DNA from: CAZEKB01 sp964512225
GTDB taxonomy: Bacteria > Myxococcota_A > UBA796 > UBA9615
Length of the DNA: 64,000 nucleotides
NCBI GenBank assembly: GCA_964512225.1
Contig: CAZEKB010000028.1
Location: 1-64,000 of the forward strand
Direction: 5' to 3'
Shown here piece by piece: positions 42,534 through 51,197 of the stretch. Numbering within the stretch: position 1 is the first letter of the stretch; each line of letters starts with the position of its first letter. Both the position numbers and the translations under genes were made by a program. The notes under the pieces were generated by a model. It was not told the origin of the DNA. It made no database searches and saw only the letters and a list, made by a program, of their open reading frames with translations.

Positions 42534-45500
42534 TCGTCCTCCGAGTCCGGCCGCGACGACAGCGCCGCGAGCTCCGCGAGGTGTTGGTAGCGGCGCTTCA
42601 CGTGCTCCTGGGCCGCGTCCATGAGCATCCGGGCGCGGTCGGGGTCGGCCTTGAGCAACATCCCGAAGCGCGCCTCGTTGTAGGCGAACTGCCGCAGCGG
42701 GAGCCGGGGCTCGCGGGAGTCCAACCTGAGCAGCGGCTCGCCCCGCTCGCGGTTGCGGGGGTCGTAGCGCCACAGCGGCCAGTAGCCGGTCTGCACGGCC
42801 TTCTTCTGCTGGTCGAGCCCGTCGGCCATGTCGTAGCCGTGCGCGATGCAGTGGCTGTACGCGATGATCAGCGACGGTCCGGGGAAGGACTCGGCCTCGA
42901 TGAAGGCCTTGAAGACCTGGCTGTCCTTCCCCCCGAGCGCGACCTGCGCCACGTAGACGTCGCCCGCGCCCATGGCGAGCAGGCCCAGGTCCTTCTTCGG
43001 CGACGGCTTGCCCCCGGCGGCGAACTTCGCGACGGCCCCCAGCGGCGTGGCCTTGCTCTGCTGGCCCCCGGTGTTGGAGTAGACCTCGGTGTCCAGCACG
43101 AGGATGTTCACGTTCCGCCCGCTCGCCAGCGCGTGGTCGAGGCCGCCGTAGCCGATGTCGTAGGCCCAGCCGTCGCCGCCGACGATCCACACGCTCTTGG
43201 GGACGAGGTGGTCCGCCACCACCGCCAGCCGCCGGGCGTCGGGGTCGTCGACGCCCCCCAGCGCGGTCTTCAGCCGCTCCACCCGCGCCCGCTGCTCCGC
43301 GAGGCGGGCCTCGTCGGCCGCGTCCCCCGCGAGCAGACCCTCCACCAGGTCGGCGTCGAGGCGGTCCGCCAGGATCCGCAGCAGTCGTCGGGCCTGCGCG
43401 ACCGCGGCGTCCGCCGCCAGTCGGAACCCGAGCCCGAACTCGGCGTTGTCCTCGAAGAGCGAGTTGCTCCACGCCGGGCCGCGGCCGTGGGCGTCGACTG
43501 TGTAGGGGGTCGTGGGCAGGTTGCCGCCGTAGATCGACGAGCACCCGGTCGCGTTGGCGATGAGCAGCCGGTCGCCGAACAGCTGGGTCAGCAGCTTGAG
43601 GTAGGGCGTCTCCCCGCACCCCGAGCAGGCGCCGCTGAACTCGAAGAGGGGCAGCAGGAACTGGGCGTCCTTGGGCCGCCGTCGCACCTCCGCCCGGTCC
43701 ATCTCGGGCAGCGCGAGGAAGGCCTCCCAGGCGACGCGCTCCCGCTCCCGGTGCTCGGCGAAGGGCTCCATGTCGAGCGCCTTGTGACGCGGGTTCGACT
43801 TGTCCTTCGCGGGGCACACCCGGACGCACAGCGTGCAGCCGGTGCAGTCCTCGGGGGCGACCTGGAGCACGTACCGCCCGGAGTAGTCGCCCCCTCGGCA
43901 GGGGGCGTGACGGAGCTCGTCGGGGCTCCCCTCGAGCGCCTCTTCGGGCACCACCTTCGCGCGGATCGCGGAGTGCGGGCACACGGCCACGCAGCGGTTG
44001 CACTGGATGCACAGCCCCGGGTCGAGCACCGGGATCTCCAGCGCGACGGCGCGCTTCTCCCACTTCGCCGTGCCGGTCGGCCAGGACCCGTCGGGGGGGA
44101 AACAGCTGACGGGGAGCAGGTCGCCCTCGCCCGCGATGATCCGGCCGGTGACCCGGCGAACGAAGTCGGGCGCGTGGGCCGGGACCAGCGGCGGCCGACG
44201 TCGGGTCGCCGTCACGGCGTCGGGGACGGGGACCTCGTGCAGGCTCTCGAGCGACGCGTCGATGGCGGCGTGGTTGCGCGCCACGACGGCCTCGCCCTTG
44301 CGGCCGTAGGTGCTGCGGACGGCGGCCTTGATGTGCGCGATCGCCTCGTCCCGCGGGAGGACGCCCGCCAGCGCGAAGAAGCACACCTGCATGACCGTGT
44401 TGATGCGACGCCCCATGCCCGCCCCGCGGGCCACCGCGACCGCGTCGACCACGTGGAGGCGCAGCTCCTTGTCCCGGATCGTCGTCTGCACCTCCCGGGG
44501 GAGGCGATCCCAGACCTCGTCGGCGGGGTGGGGGCTGTTGAGCAGGAAGGTGGCCCCGGGCGCGGCCTGCCGGAGCACGTCGTAGCGGTCGAGGAAGCCC
44601 CACTGGTGGCACGCGACGAAGCTCGCGCGGCCGATGAGGTAGGCGGAGCGGATCGGGCGGGGGCCGAAGCGGAGGTGGGAGACAGTGACCGCCCCCGACT
44701 TCTTCGAGTCGTAGACGAAGTACCCCTGGGCGAAGGAGTCGGTGGCGCCGCCGATGATCTTGATCGAGTTCTTGTTTGCGCCCACGGTGCCGTCGGAGCC
44801 GAGGCCGTAGAAGACGGCGCGCACGACGTCGTCGGGTTCGATGTCCAGCTCGGCGTCCCAGGGCAAGGAGGTGCCCCCGACGTCGTCGTGGATCCCGACC
44901 GTGAACCGGTTGCGCGGCCGGTCCGCGGCGAGGTTCTCGAAGACGGAGAGGACCATCGCCGGGGTGAACTCCTTCGACGACAGCCCGTAGCGCCCGCCGA
45001 CCACCTTGGGCATGGCGGCGACGGTGCCCTCGGCGACCCCCTCGGCGAGGGTGCACAGGACGTCCTGGTAGAGCGGCTCCCCGGCGGCGCCGGGCTCCTT
45101 GGTGCGGTCGAGGACCCCGATCGAGCGGGCGGTCGCGGGCAGCGCGTCGAGCAGGGCGCGCGTGGAGAACGGGCGGAAGAGGCGGACCTTGATCACGCCG
45201 ACCTTCTCGCCCCGGGCGACCAGGTGATCGACCGTCTCGTGCACGGTCTCCGCGCCGGAGCCCATGAGCACGACCACGCGCTCGGCCTCGGGGTGGCCGA
45301 CGTAGTCGAAGAGGCCGTAGCTCCGGCCCGTGCGGGCGGCGAACGCGTCCATGGCGGCCTGCACCAGGTCGGGGCCGCGGTCGTAGTAGGGGTTGACCGC
45401 CTCCCGCGCCTGGAAGAAGACGTCCGGGTTCTGGGCCGTGCCGCGGATCACGGGACGGTCCGGCGTCAGGGCGCGCTCGCGGTGCTCGGTCACCGCGTCG

Positions 45501-46090
45501 TGGGGGAACAGGGCGAGCAGGTCCTCGTCGGCCAGCTGCTCGGTCCGGGCCACCTCGTGGGACGTGCGAAAACCGTCGAAGAAGTGCAGGAACGGCAGCC
45601 GGGAGGTGAGCGTCGCCATGGACGCGATCAGCGAGAAGTCGTGCGCCTCCTGCACCGAGCCCGCGGCGAGCATCGCGAACCCGGTCTGGCGGGCGGCGTA
45701 GACGTCGCTGTGGTCGCCGAAGATGGAGAGCGCGTGCGTCGCGACGGTCCGCGCGGCGACGTGGATGACCGTGGGCGTCAGCTCCCCGGCGATCTTGTAG
45801 AGGTTGGGGATCATGAGGAGCAGGCCCTGGGACGCGGTGAACGTCGTGGTCAGGGCTCCCCCCTGCAGCGCCCCGTGCACGGCCCCCGCCGCGCCCCCCT
45901 CGGACTGCATCTCGACGACCTGGGGCACGTCGCCCCACAGGTTCGGGCGACCGCGGGCCGCCCAGCCGTCCACGTGCTCGCCCATGGGCGACGCGGGGGT
46001 GATCGGGTAGATGGCCACGACTTCGTTGAGCCGAAAGGCGACGTGCGCCACGGCCTCGTTCGCGTCCCAGGTCACCGAGCGACCGGCCAT
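42530..46090 (-). CDS. nifJ: pyruvate:ferredoxin (flavodoxin) oxidoreductase
   Basis: A 1186-aa single-chain PFOR, the full length for the family. Domains in order: I (AIYPITPASPMGEHVDGW), II (VVVLMGSGAETVHETVDHL), gamma (GLGSDGTVGANKNSIKIIG), 2[4Fe-4S] (CIQCNRCVAVCP; CTGCTLCVRVCP), and the TPP domain with the proximal cluster (CSGCGETPYLK, ANATGCSSIYGG, GDGWAYDIGYGGLDHAL, VYSNTGGQQSKATPLG). It oxidises pyruvate with CoA to acetyl-CoA, CO2 and reduced ferredoxin, or carboxylates in reverse. ATG 46090 with ggaggaggcccgc upstream. It is the first gene of the 14-gene ferredoxin/Rnf cluster. Confidence 0.97.
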   Translation of the reverse strand: MAGRSVTWDANEAVAHVAFRLNEVVAIYPITPASPMGEHVDGWAARGRPNLWGDVPQVVEMQSEGGAAGAVHGALQGGALTTTFTASQGLLLMIPNLYKIAGELTPTVIHVAARTVATHALSIFGDHSDVYAARQTGFAMLAAGSVQEAHDFSLIASMATLTSRLPFLHFFDGFRTSHEVARTEQLADEDLLALFPHDAVTEHRERALTPDRPVIRGTAQNPDVFFQAREAVNPYYDRGPDLVQAAMDAFAARTGRSYGLFDYVGHPEAERVVVLMGSGAETVHETVDHLVARGEKVGVIKVRLFRPFSTRALLDALPATARSIGVLDRTKEPGAAGEPLYQDVLCTLAEGVAEGTVAAMPKVVGGRYGLSSKEFTPAMVLSVFENLAADRPRNRFTVGIHDDVGGTSLPWDAELDIEPDDVVRAVFYGLGSDGTVGANKNSIKIIGGATDSFAQGYFVYDSKKSGAVTVSHLRFGPRPIRSAYLIGRASFVACHQWGFLDRYDVLRQAAPGATFLLNSPHPADEVWDRLPREVQTTIRDKELRLHVVDAVAVARGAGMGRRINTVMQVCFFALAGVLPRDEAIAHIKAAVRSTYGRKGEAVVARNHAAIDASLESLHEVPVPDAVTATRRRPPLVPAHAPDFVRRVTGRIIAGEGDLLPVSCFPPDGSWPTGTAKWEKRAVALEIPVLDPGLCIQCNRCVAVCPHSAIRAKVVPEEALEGSPDELRHAPCRGGDYSGRYVLQVAPEDCTGCTLCVRVCPAKDKSNPRHKALDMEPFAEHRERERVAWEAFLALPEMDRAEVRRRPKDAQFLLPLFEFSGACSGCGETPYLKLLTQLFGDRLLIANATGCSSIYGGNLPTTPYTVDAHGRGPAWSNSLFEDNAEFGLGFRLAADAAVAQARRLLRILADRLDADLVEGLLAGDAADEARLAEQRARVERLKTALGGVDDPDARRLAVVADHLVPKSVWIVGGDGWAYDIGYGGLDHALASGRNVNILVLDTEVYSNTGGQQSKATPLGAVAKFAAGGKPSPKKDLGLLAMGAGDVYVAQVALGGKDSQVFKAFIEAESFPGPSLIIAYSHCIAHGYDMADGLDQQKKAVQTGYWPLWRYDPRNRERGEPLLRLDSREPRLPLRQFAYNEARFGMLLKADPDRARMLMDAAQEHVKRRYQHLAELAALSSRPDSEDE

Positions 46091-46161
46091 GCGGGCCTCC
46101 TCCCTCCACTCCCGAGCATGCCCGGAGAAGGCGGGGCCGATTATGTCGGTGGTCGGGTCCC

Positions 46162-47391
46162 CTACTCGAGGGCGCGGACGCAGCGGGCCAGGTTGAACAC
46201 GCGCCGCACGTCGCCTTGGGGTCCGTGGCCCCACTGGGGGTACTCGTCCGGCGAGCCGGTCTTCGGGTCGCCCCGCTGCGCGCCCGCGCCGTGCACGTCC
46301 ATGAAGCCCTCGACCCCCGCCATCTCGGTGTAGCCGAGCGCCTCCCCGAAGGCGACGTAGGCGGCGTCGGTGCCGGGCACGCGACCGTCGAGGTGCGTGG
46401 TCCCGGTCCAGTACGCGGCGAAGTTGTCGTCGCCCGCCTCGTCCCGGATGAGCGTCGCGTCGAAGAGGGGATCGATGGCGGCGGAGCCGGTCGTATCGGG
46501 CGACCTCGCATAGTCCACCAGGGACTGCAGCTCCTTGACGTCCGGGAGGCGCCAGTCGTCGTGCCCGGCTTCGGTCGAGTCTTCGCACCACGCCAGCGAT
46601 CCGGCCCAGTCGAGGGCGCCGCCTTCGGACCCGGCGAGCGAGCCGCTGTCCCGCTGCATCCACACGAGGCCGGTGTTGTGGTCCGCGACGGTGCCGTCGC
46701 CGAGGTCCTCGAAGTCGTTGGTGCCGTAGTCGGCGTTGCCCCGCACGCACCGGACCTGCCAGCTGCCGGACGTGGGGTAGCACTTGATGCGGCCGTCGGC
46801 GTGGTTGACCCCGAAGAAGCACTCCTGGCCCGCGCTGCTGCCGCTGTTGTCGGCGAACACGGTGCTGACGTAGACGCTCGTGGTCGCGAACTGCACGTCG
46901 ATGTAGCGCGGCGACCCGTACTCGAAGTCGAAGACGTCGTCGATGTAGGGGACGGCGTCCGCGGGGGCGCCGGTGTCCTCGGGGGCGGCCGTGCCGGTGG
47001 CGCCGTCGTAGCGGATCAGGGAGTAGGCCTCCTTGACGCTCGGCAAGCGCCAGTCGGACGCGCCGCCCAGCACGAGGCCGTCGCAGTAGGGCGCGGCGGA
47101 CTCGTAGGGGACCTCGTCGTTCTGCGCCTGCTCCCAGACCAGGCCGGTCACCTCGTCGGTGACGGTGCCGTCGAGGTTGTCCGTATACGAGGGCGCGGCG
47201 CCCACGTTCTGGGCGTCTTGGCCCGCGAACTCCTCCCCCGCGTCGGGGCAGGGGATCGCGCCCGCGTCGTCGTAGCAGTCGGTCTGGCCGGTGTCGGCGA
47301 CGGTGTAGACCCACTCGGTCTCGACCTCCCCGGGGGCGACGCAGGCGGCGGTGGTCAGGGCGAGGACGATGGCGGCGGGTGTGGGTCGCAT
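46162..47391 (-). CDS. DUF1566 (Lcl-domain) lipoprotein
   Basis: A 409-aa lipoprotein (LALTTAAC). Two copies of the Lcl C-terminal/DUF1566 domain are evident: TVTDEVTGLVWEQAQND...ASDWRLPSVKEAYSLIRYD and TVADHNTGLVWMQRDSG...HDDWRLPDVKELQSLVDYA. The second ends with VFNLARCVRAL. The domain is common in secreted proteins of Gram-negative bacteria and in a Legionella collagen-like adhesin; a ligand is unknown. ATG 47391 has GGAGGAACCC upstream. It is divergent from the ferritin-like gene. Confidence 0.88.
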   Translation of the reverse strand: MRPTPAAIVLALTTAACVAPGEVETEWVYTVADTGQTDCYDDAGAIPCPDAGEEFAGQDAQNVGAAPSYTDNLDGTVTDEVTGLVWEQAQNDEVPYESAAPYCDGLVLGGASDWRLPSVKEAYSLIRYDGATGTAAPEDTGAPADAVPYIDDVFDFEYGSPRYIDVQFATTSVYVSTVFADNSGSSAGQECFFGVNHADGRIKCYPTSGSWQVRCVRGNADYGTNDFEDLGDGTVADHNTGLVWMQRDSGSLAGSEGGALDWAGSLAWCEDSTEAGHDDWRLPDVKELQSLVDYARSPDTTGSAAIDPLFDATLIRDEAGDDNFAAYWTGTTHLDGRVPGTDAAYVAFGEALGYTEMAGVEGFMDVHGAGAQRGDPKTGSPDEYPQWGHGPQGDVRRVFNLARCVRALE

Positions 47392-47586
47392 GGGTTCCTC
47401 CGGCGCGGGGGGCGGGACCCCCCGACGCCTCGACTCTGCGCCCCGCGCCGGTTCCTCTCCACAGCGGCCGCGTCAGCCCGCGTAAGCGTGTGCAAGCGCG
47501 GGCCCCCCGTGACCCGCATTTCGAGTTCCCGAAGGGTGATCTACCCTTCCGGCGGCTCGCCGAACCCAGTCTCAGGAAGACCCCGC

Positions 47587-48108
47587 ATGTCCACCAGTCT
47601 CGACCTGTCCAAGCTCAGCCTGATGGACGCCCTCGACCTCGCCACCCTCATGGAGGTCGAGGCGCACGAGCGCTACCTGATGTTCGCGTCGCAGCTGGGG
47701 AGGAGCGGCGGCTACGACCCCGGCACGTTCTTCGCGTCGATGGCCGCGAACGAGGCCAAGCACGGCAAGGAGCTGAACGAGCGACGCGGGGCCCTGTTCG
47801 GGGACACGCCCGCGCGCGTGAAGCTCGACGACCTGTTCGACCTCGAGGCGCCGGAGATGGGGTCCACGCGCCGGACGATGTCCACGCGGCAGGCGTTCGA
47901 GGTCGCGCTCGCGGCGGAGCAGAAGGCCCACGACTTCTACGAGTGGGCGCTGCCCAGCATCACCGACCCCGAAGTGCGGGAGCTCTTCGCGGAGCTCCGG
48001 GACGAGGAGCTGGACCACGTGCGGATGCTCCGCGAGGCCATGGCGAAGCTGCCCGCGAGCGCCGACTTCGAGGGCGAGATCGACCACGACGAGTCGCCCT
48101 ACCTGTAG
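47587..48108 (+). CDS. ferritin-like/rubrerythrin-type diiron protein
   Basis: A 173-aa four-helix bundle. Diiron ligands: LMEVEAHERYLMF, MAANEAKHGKEL (ExxH), VALAAEQKAHDFYEWAL and LRDEELDHVRML (ExxH). No rubredoxin CxxC domain, so it is the erythrin/ferritin-like form. It probably detoxifies peroxide or handles iron in the cytoplasm. ATG 47587 follows an AGGAAG site. An imperfect hairpin lies just past its stop. Confidence 0.87.
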   Translation: MSTSLDLSKLSLMDALDLATLMEVEAHERYLMFASQLGRSGGYDPGTFFASMAANEAKHGKELNERRGALFGDTPARVKLDDLFDLEAPEMGSTRRTMSTRQAFEVALAAEQKAHDFYEWALPSITDPEVRELFAELRDEELDHVRMLREAMAKLPASADFEGEIDHDESPYL

Positions 48109-48118
48109 GGGGAGCCCC

Positions 48119-48163
48119 CGGCAACAACCGGCCCGGTTCGGTGAAACGACCGAGTTCTTGCCG
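48119..48163. terminator. hairpin between convergent genes
   Basis: CGGCAACAACCGG (48119-48131) and CCGAGTTCTTGCCG (48150-48163) form an imperfect stem between the ferritin-like stop (48108) and the lutBC stop (48217). No T-run follows, so intrinsic termination is only plausible. Confidence 0.45.
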
Positions 48164-48216
48164 CCTGCCGAGATCGGTCTCGGCCCTCCCCCAGGAGCCG
48201 ACCCGCCTGCCGGCTC

Positions 48217-50193
48217 CTACCCGCCGCCCTCCGGCCCCACGACGATCACGACGCGGCCGGGCCCGTGCACGCCCAGCGTGAGGTGCAGCTCGATGTCCGC
48301 GGTGCGGCTGGGGCCCGCGATCACGTGGACGGAGGAGCAGGCCGCGAGCAGGTCGACCCGGGCGACGAGCGCCGCCTCCAGATCGGCGTGGATGTCCTCG
48401 GGGCGCAGCACGGCGACGTGCAGCGGCGGGAGCAGGGACGGAGCGCGGGGCCGCCCGCGGCGGGAGCCGAGGATGAGGGCTCCGGTCGCCGCGACGGCCC
48501 CGTCCGCGCCGGTGACGCCGACCTCCGCGCCGGCTCGGGTGTCGAGGTCCCGCCCGTCGAGCCGGTCGCTGCGCTCGAGCTCGCCCGCGACGCCGTACGG
48601 GAGGTGATCGGCCGCCCAGCTCAGCGTGCGGCGCCCCTCGACCAGGCCCCTCACCCGCGCCCGGACCGCCTCGGCGTCGGGCTCCACGAACACCTCGGCG
48701 GACAGGGCGGCCGCCTCCTCCACGAAGCGGGCGACGGGGTCCGAGGAGCCGGGTGGCGGCGCGGGCGACGGAGGCTCGGAGGGGGGCGGGGCCACGAGGT
48801 GGACGTCCCGGGAGGGGGCGTCCTCGAAGCGGTCCCAGAAGCTGCGGGCCGCGGGGACGGGCAGATCCCGGGCGCGGGTCCATCGGCCGAGCAGGCCGGG
48901 CGCGGAGCGGCGCCAGCCCCCGGAGGCCCCGCGGCGGACCCACCAGGCGCCGACGCGGCGGGCGAGCCGGTACAGGCGGGGCCGGGTCATCAGGACCGCG
49001 AAGCCGAACATGGCGAGGCGTCGGGTCCACGTGGACCGCCCGGCGTCGACCTTCTCGGCGCGCAGCTTCAGGAGCATGCCCGGCAGGTCGATGCGCACGG
49101 GGCAGATGTCGCGGCAGGCGCCGCAGAGCGTGCACAGGGACGGCAGCTCGTCCCAGGGACGGCCGTGGGGGAGCGACGCCATGAAGACGGACCCGAGCGG
49201 CCCGGGGTAGGTGGCGTCGTAGGCGTGGCCGCCGATCCGGCGGTACACGGGGCAGGCGTTGAGGCAGGCCCCGCAGCGGATGCACGCCAGGATCTCGGCC
49301 TGCCCGCCCGCGCGGATGCTCGACCGTCCGTTGTCCAGGAGGATCACGTGGACCTCGTCGGGGCCCTCGTCGCCGTCGGTGCGGGGGCCCTGGACGAGGG
49401 TGGTGTACACGGTCGACTTCTGGCCGGTGGCGGACGGGGCGAGGATCCGGAGGATCCGCTCGGCGTCCGGCAGGGTCGGCACGAGCTTGTCGAGGCCGAC
49501 GAGGGCGACGTGGACCCGGGGCAGGGACGTGACCATGCGGATGTTGCCCTCGTTGCTCACGAGCACGACGCCGCCGGTCTCGGCGACGGCGAGGTTGCCG
49601 CCGGTGATGCCGAGGTCGGCGGCCAGGAAGTCGGCCCGCAGGCGGGCCCGGGCGATGGCGGCGAGCTCCACGGGCTCGTCGGTGAAGGGCACGCGCAGCT
49701 CGCGCTCGACCACGCGGCCGACGTCCGCCCGGTTCATGTGGACGATCGGCAGGATGATGTGGGAGGGGCGGTCGTTCGCGAGCTGGACGATGTACTCGCC
49801 GAGGTCGGTCTCGCGCACAGCGATCCCGGCGGCCTCGAGGCCGTCGTTGAGGTGGATCTCCTCGGTGGCCATCGACTTCGACTTCACGGCCGCCCGGAGG
49901 CCGCAGCGCTCGGCGATGGCGACGACGGTCGCGATGGCCTCGGCCCCGTCGGCGGCGCGATGCACCTGCACGCCCCGGGCGGTCGCGGCGGCGGTGAACT
50001 CGGCGGCCAGGGCCTCGGTGCGAGGGAGGGCGTCGAGGCGGGACCGTCGCGCGGCGTCGCGGACGGACTCGACGTCGGGGATCGCCTCGAGGGCCCGCCC
50101 CCGGCGCTCCTTCAGGGCGCCCGCGGCGGTCCCGATCGCGCGCTGGAGGTGCTCGTCCGCGACGGCGCGATCGATGCGCTCGTCGAGGCTCAC
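48217..50193 (-). CDS. LutB-LutC fusion, lactate utilization iron-sulfur protein
   Basis: A 658-aa protein. Residues 1-480 are LutB/LldF: the LUD domain (RAAVKSKSMATEEIHLNDGLEAAG, GGNLAVAETGGVVLVSNEGN) and two [4Fe-4S] motifs (CIRCGACLNACPVYR; CTLCGACRDICPVRID). Residues 530-658 are LutC/LldG (RTLSWAADHLPYGVAG, VHVIAGPSRTADIELHLTLG, HGPGRVVIVVGPEGGG). In other bacteria LutA, LutB and LutC together oxidise L-lactate to pyruvate, and B and C are separate. GTG 50193 overlaps the lutA stop (GTGA). Pyruvate made here could feed the PFOR encoded nearby. Confidence 0.93.
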   Translation of the reverse strand: MSLDERIDRAVADEHLQRAIGTAAGALKERRGRALEAIPDVESVRDAARRSRLDALPRTEALAAEFTAAATARGVQVHRAADGAEAIATVVAIAERCGLRAAVKSKSMATEEIHLNDGLEAAGIAVRETDLGEYIVQLANDRPSHIILPIVHMNRADVGRVVERELRVPFTDEPVELAAIARARLRADFLAADLGITGGNLAVAETGGVVLVSNEGNIRMVTSLPRVHVALVGLDKLVPTLPDAERILRILAPSATGQKSTVYTTLVQGPRTDGDEGPDEVHVILLDNGRSSIRAGGQAEILACIRCGACLNACPVYRRIGGHAYDATYPGPLGSVFMASLPHGRPWDELPSLCTLCGACRDICPVRIDLPGMLLKLRAEKVDAGRSTWTRRLAMFGFAVLMTRPRLYRLARRVGAWWVRRGASGGWRRSAPGLLGRWTRARDLPVPAARSFWDRFEDAPSRDVHLVAPPPSEPPSPAPPPGSSDPVARFVEEAAALSAEVFVEPDAEAVRARVRGLVEGRRTLSWAADHLPYGVAGELERSDRLDGRDLDTRAGAEVGVTGADGAVAATGALILGSRRGRPRAPSLLPPLHVAVLRPEDIHADLEAALVARVDLLAACSSVHVIAGPSRTADIELHLTLGVHGPGRVVIVVGPEGGG

Positions 50194-50921
50194 GCGAGGC
50201 TCTCGGCCATGAGCCGGGCGATGTGGACGACGCGCACGGACGAGCCGCGGCGACGGAGCCCGCCCTCGATGTGGAGCAGGCAGCCGAGATCGCACCCGGT
50301 GAGGACGTCGGCGCCGCTCGCCTCGACCGCGTCCATCTTGCGGTCGAGCATCGCCGCCGAGATCGGCTCCCGGTCGACGCTGAAGGAGCCCCCGAAGCCG
50401 CAGCACTCGTCGGCGTCGCGGAGGGGCACGACCTCGACGCCCTCGATGGCGGCCAGGACGGCGCGAGGCGCGGCGTCGACCCCGAGGCCCCGGAGCAGGT
50501 GGCACGACGGGTGGTAGGCGACGCGCCCCGTGCCCCGCATGCGCAGCTGGGCGAGGCCGCCCCGGGCCACGACGAAGGAGGTCAGCTCGTGGGTGCGCGT
50601 CGCGATGGCGGCGTAGGTCCGCCGCTCGGCGTCGTCCTCGGCGAGCTCGTCCCAAGCGTGCCGGATCGTGTGGGCGCAGGAGCCCGACGGGAGGACGATG
50701 GGATCGTCGGAGTCGGCCAGCGCCCGCGCGTCGTGGCGGACGACTCGGCGAGCCTCCGGCCGGAACCCCGTGTTGAAAGCGGGCTGCCCGCAGCACAGGA
50801 CGTCGCGGGGGACGGCGACCGTGAAGCCGAGCGCGCGGAGGACGGTGACTGCGGCCTCGGCGACCTCCGGACGCAGCTCGCCCGCGAGGCAGGTGGGGAC
50901 GAAGCGGACGGGGTGCGGCAC
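50190..50921 (-). CDS. lutA: LutA/LldE lactate utilization subunit
   Basis: A 243-aa protein with the two CCG (cysteine-rich) domains: RDVLCCGQPAFNTGF with PSGSCAHTIRH, and YHPSCHLLRG with DECCGFGGSFS. These bind FeS clusters in the heterodisulfide-reductase-like family. Start GTG 50921, with TAGGAT exactly 6 nt upstream and no ribosome site, so it is probably leaderless. First gene of the two-gene lut operon. The next 276 bp upstream, to 51197, hold only the promoter regions of two divergent genes. Confidence 0.93.
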   Translation of the reverse strand: MPHPVRFVPTCLAGELRPEVAEAAVTVLRALGFTVAVPRDVLCCGQPAFNTGFRPEARRVVRHDARALADSDDPIVLPSGSCAHTIRHAWDELAEDDAERRTYAAIATRTHELTSFVVARGGLAQLRMRGTGRVAYHPSCHLLRGLGVDAAPRAVLAAIEGVEVVPLRDADECCGFGGSFSVDREPISAAMLDRKMDAVEASGADVLTGCDLGCLLHIEGGLRRRGSSVRVVHIARLMAESLA

Positions 50922-50927
50922 GGGGGG

Positions 50928-50933
50928 ATCCTA
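50928..50933 (-). promoter_or_regulatory. TAnnnT hexamer, putative leaderless -10
   Basis: TAGGAT (reverse strand), then six C, then GTG 50921. Confidence 0.5.
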
Positions 50934-51197
50934 CGAGACCGGGGGGGGCGAGGGAGGAACCGCTGCCGATGAGCCCCACGCAACGACACCGGCCGGACGT
51001 CGGCCTCGGACCTCGAGCTCGAAGCGGGCTGAGACGGGGGCGACCGGGGGCCACCCCGAGGACCCGTTGTGGACATCCGGCTACGTCCGGAGAGGACGCC
51101 CCCGGGGTGGGTAGCGTCCACGAGAGCCGAACGAATCGGCCCGCCGGACGGCGCCCGAGGCGAGCACGCGGGGCGACCGATCCACCGGAGGATCGTC

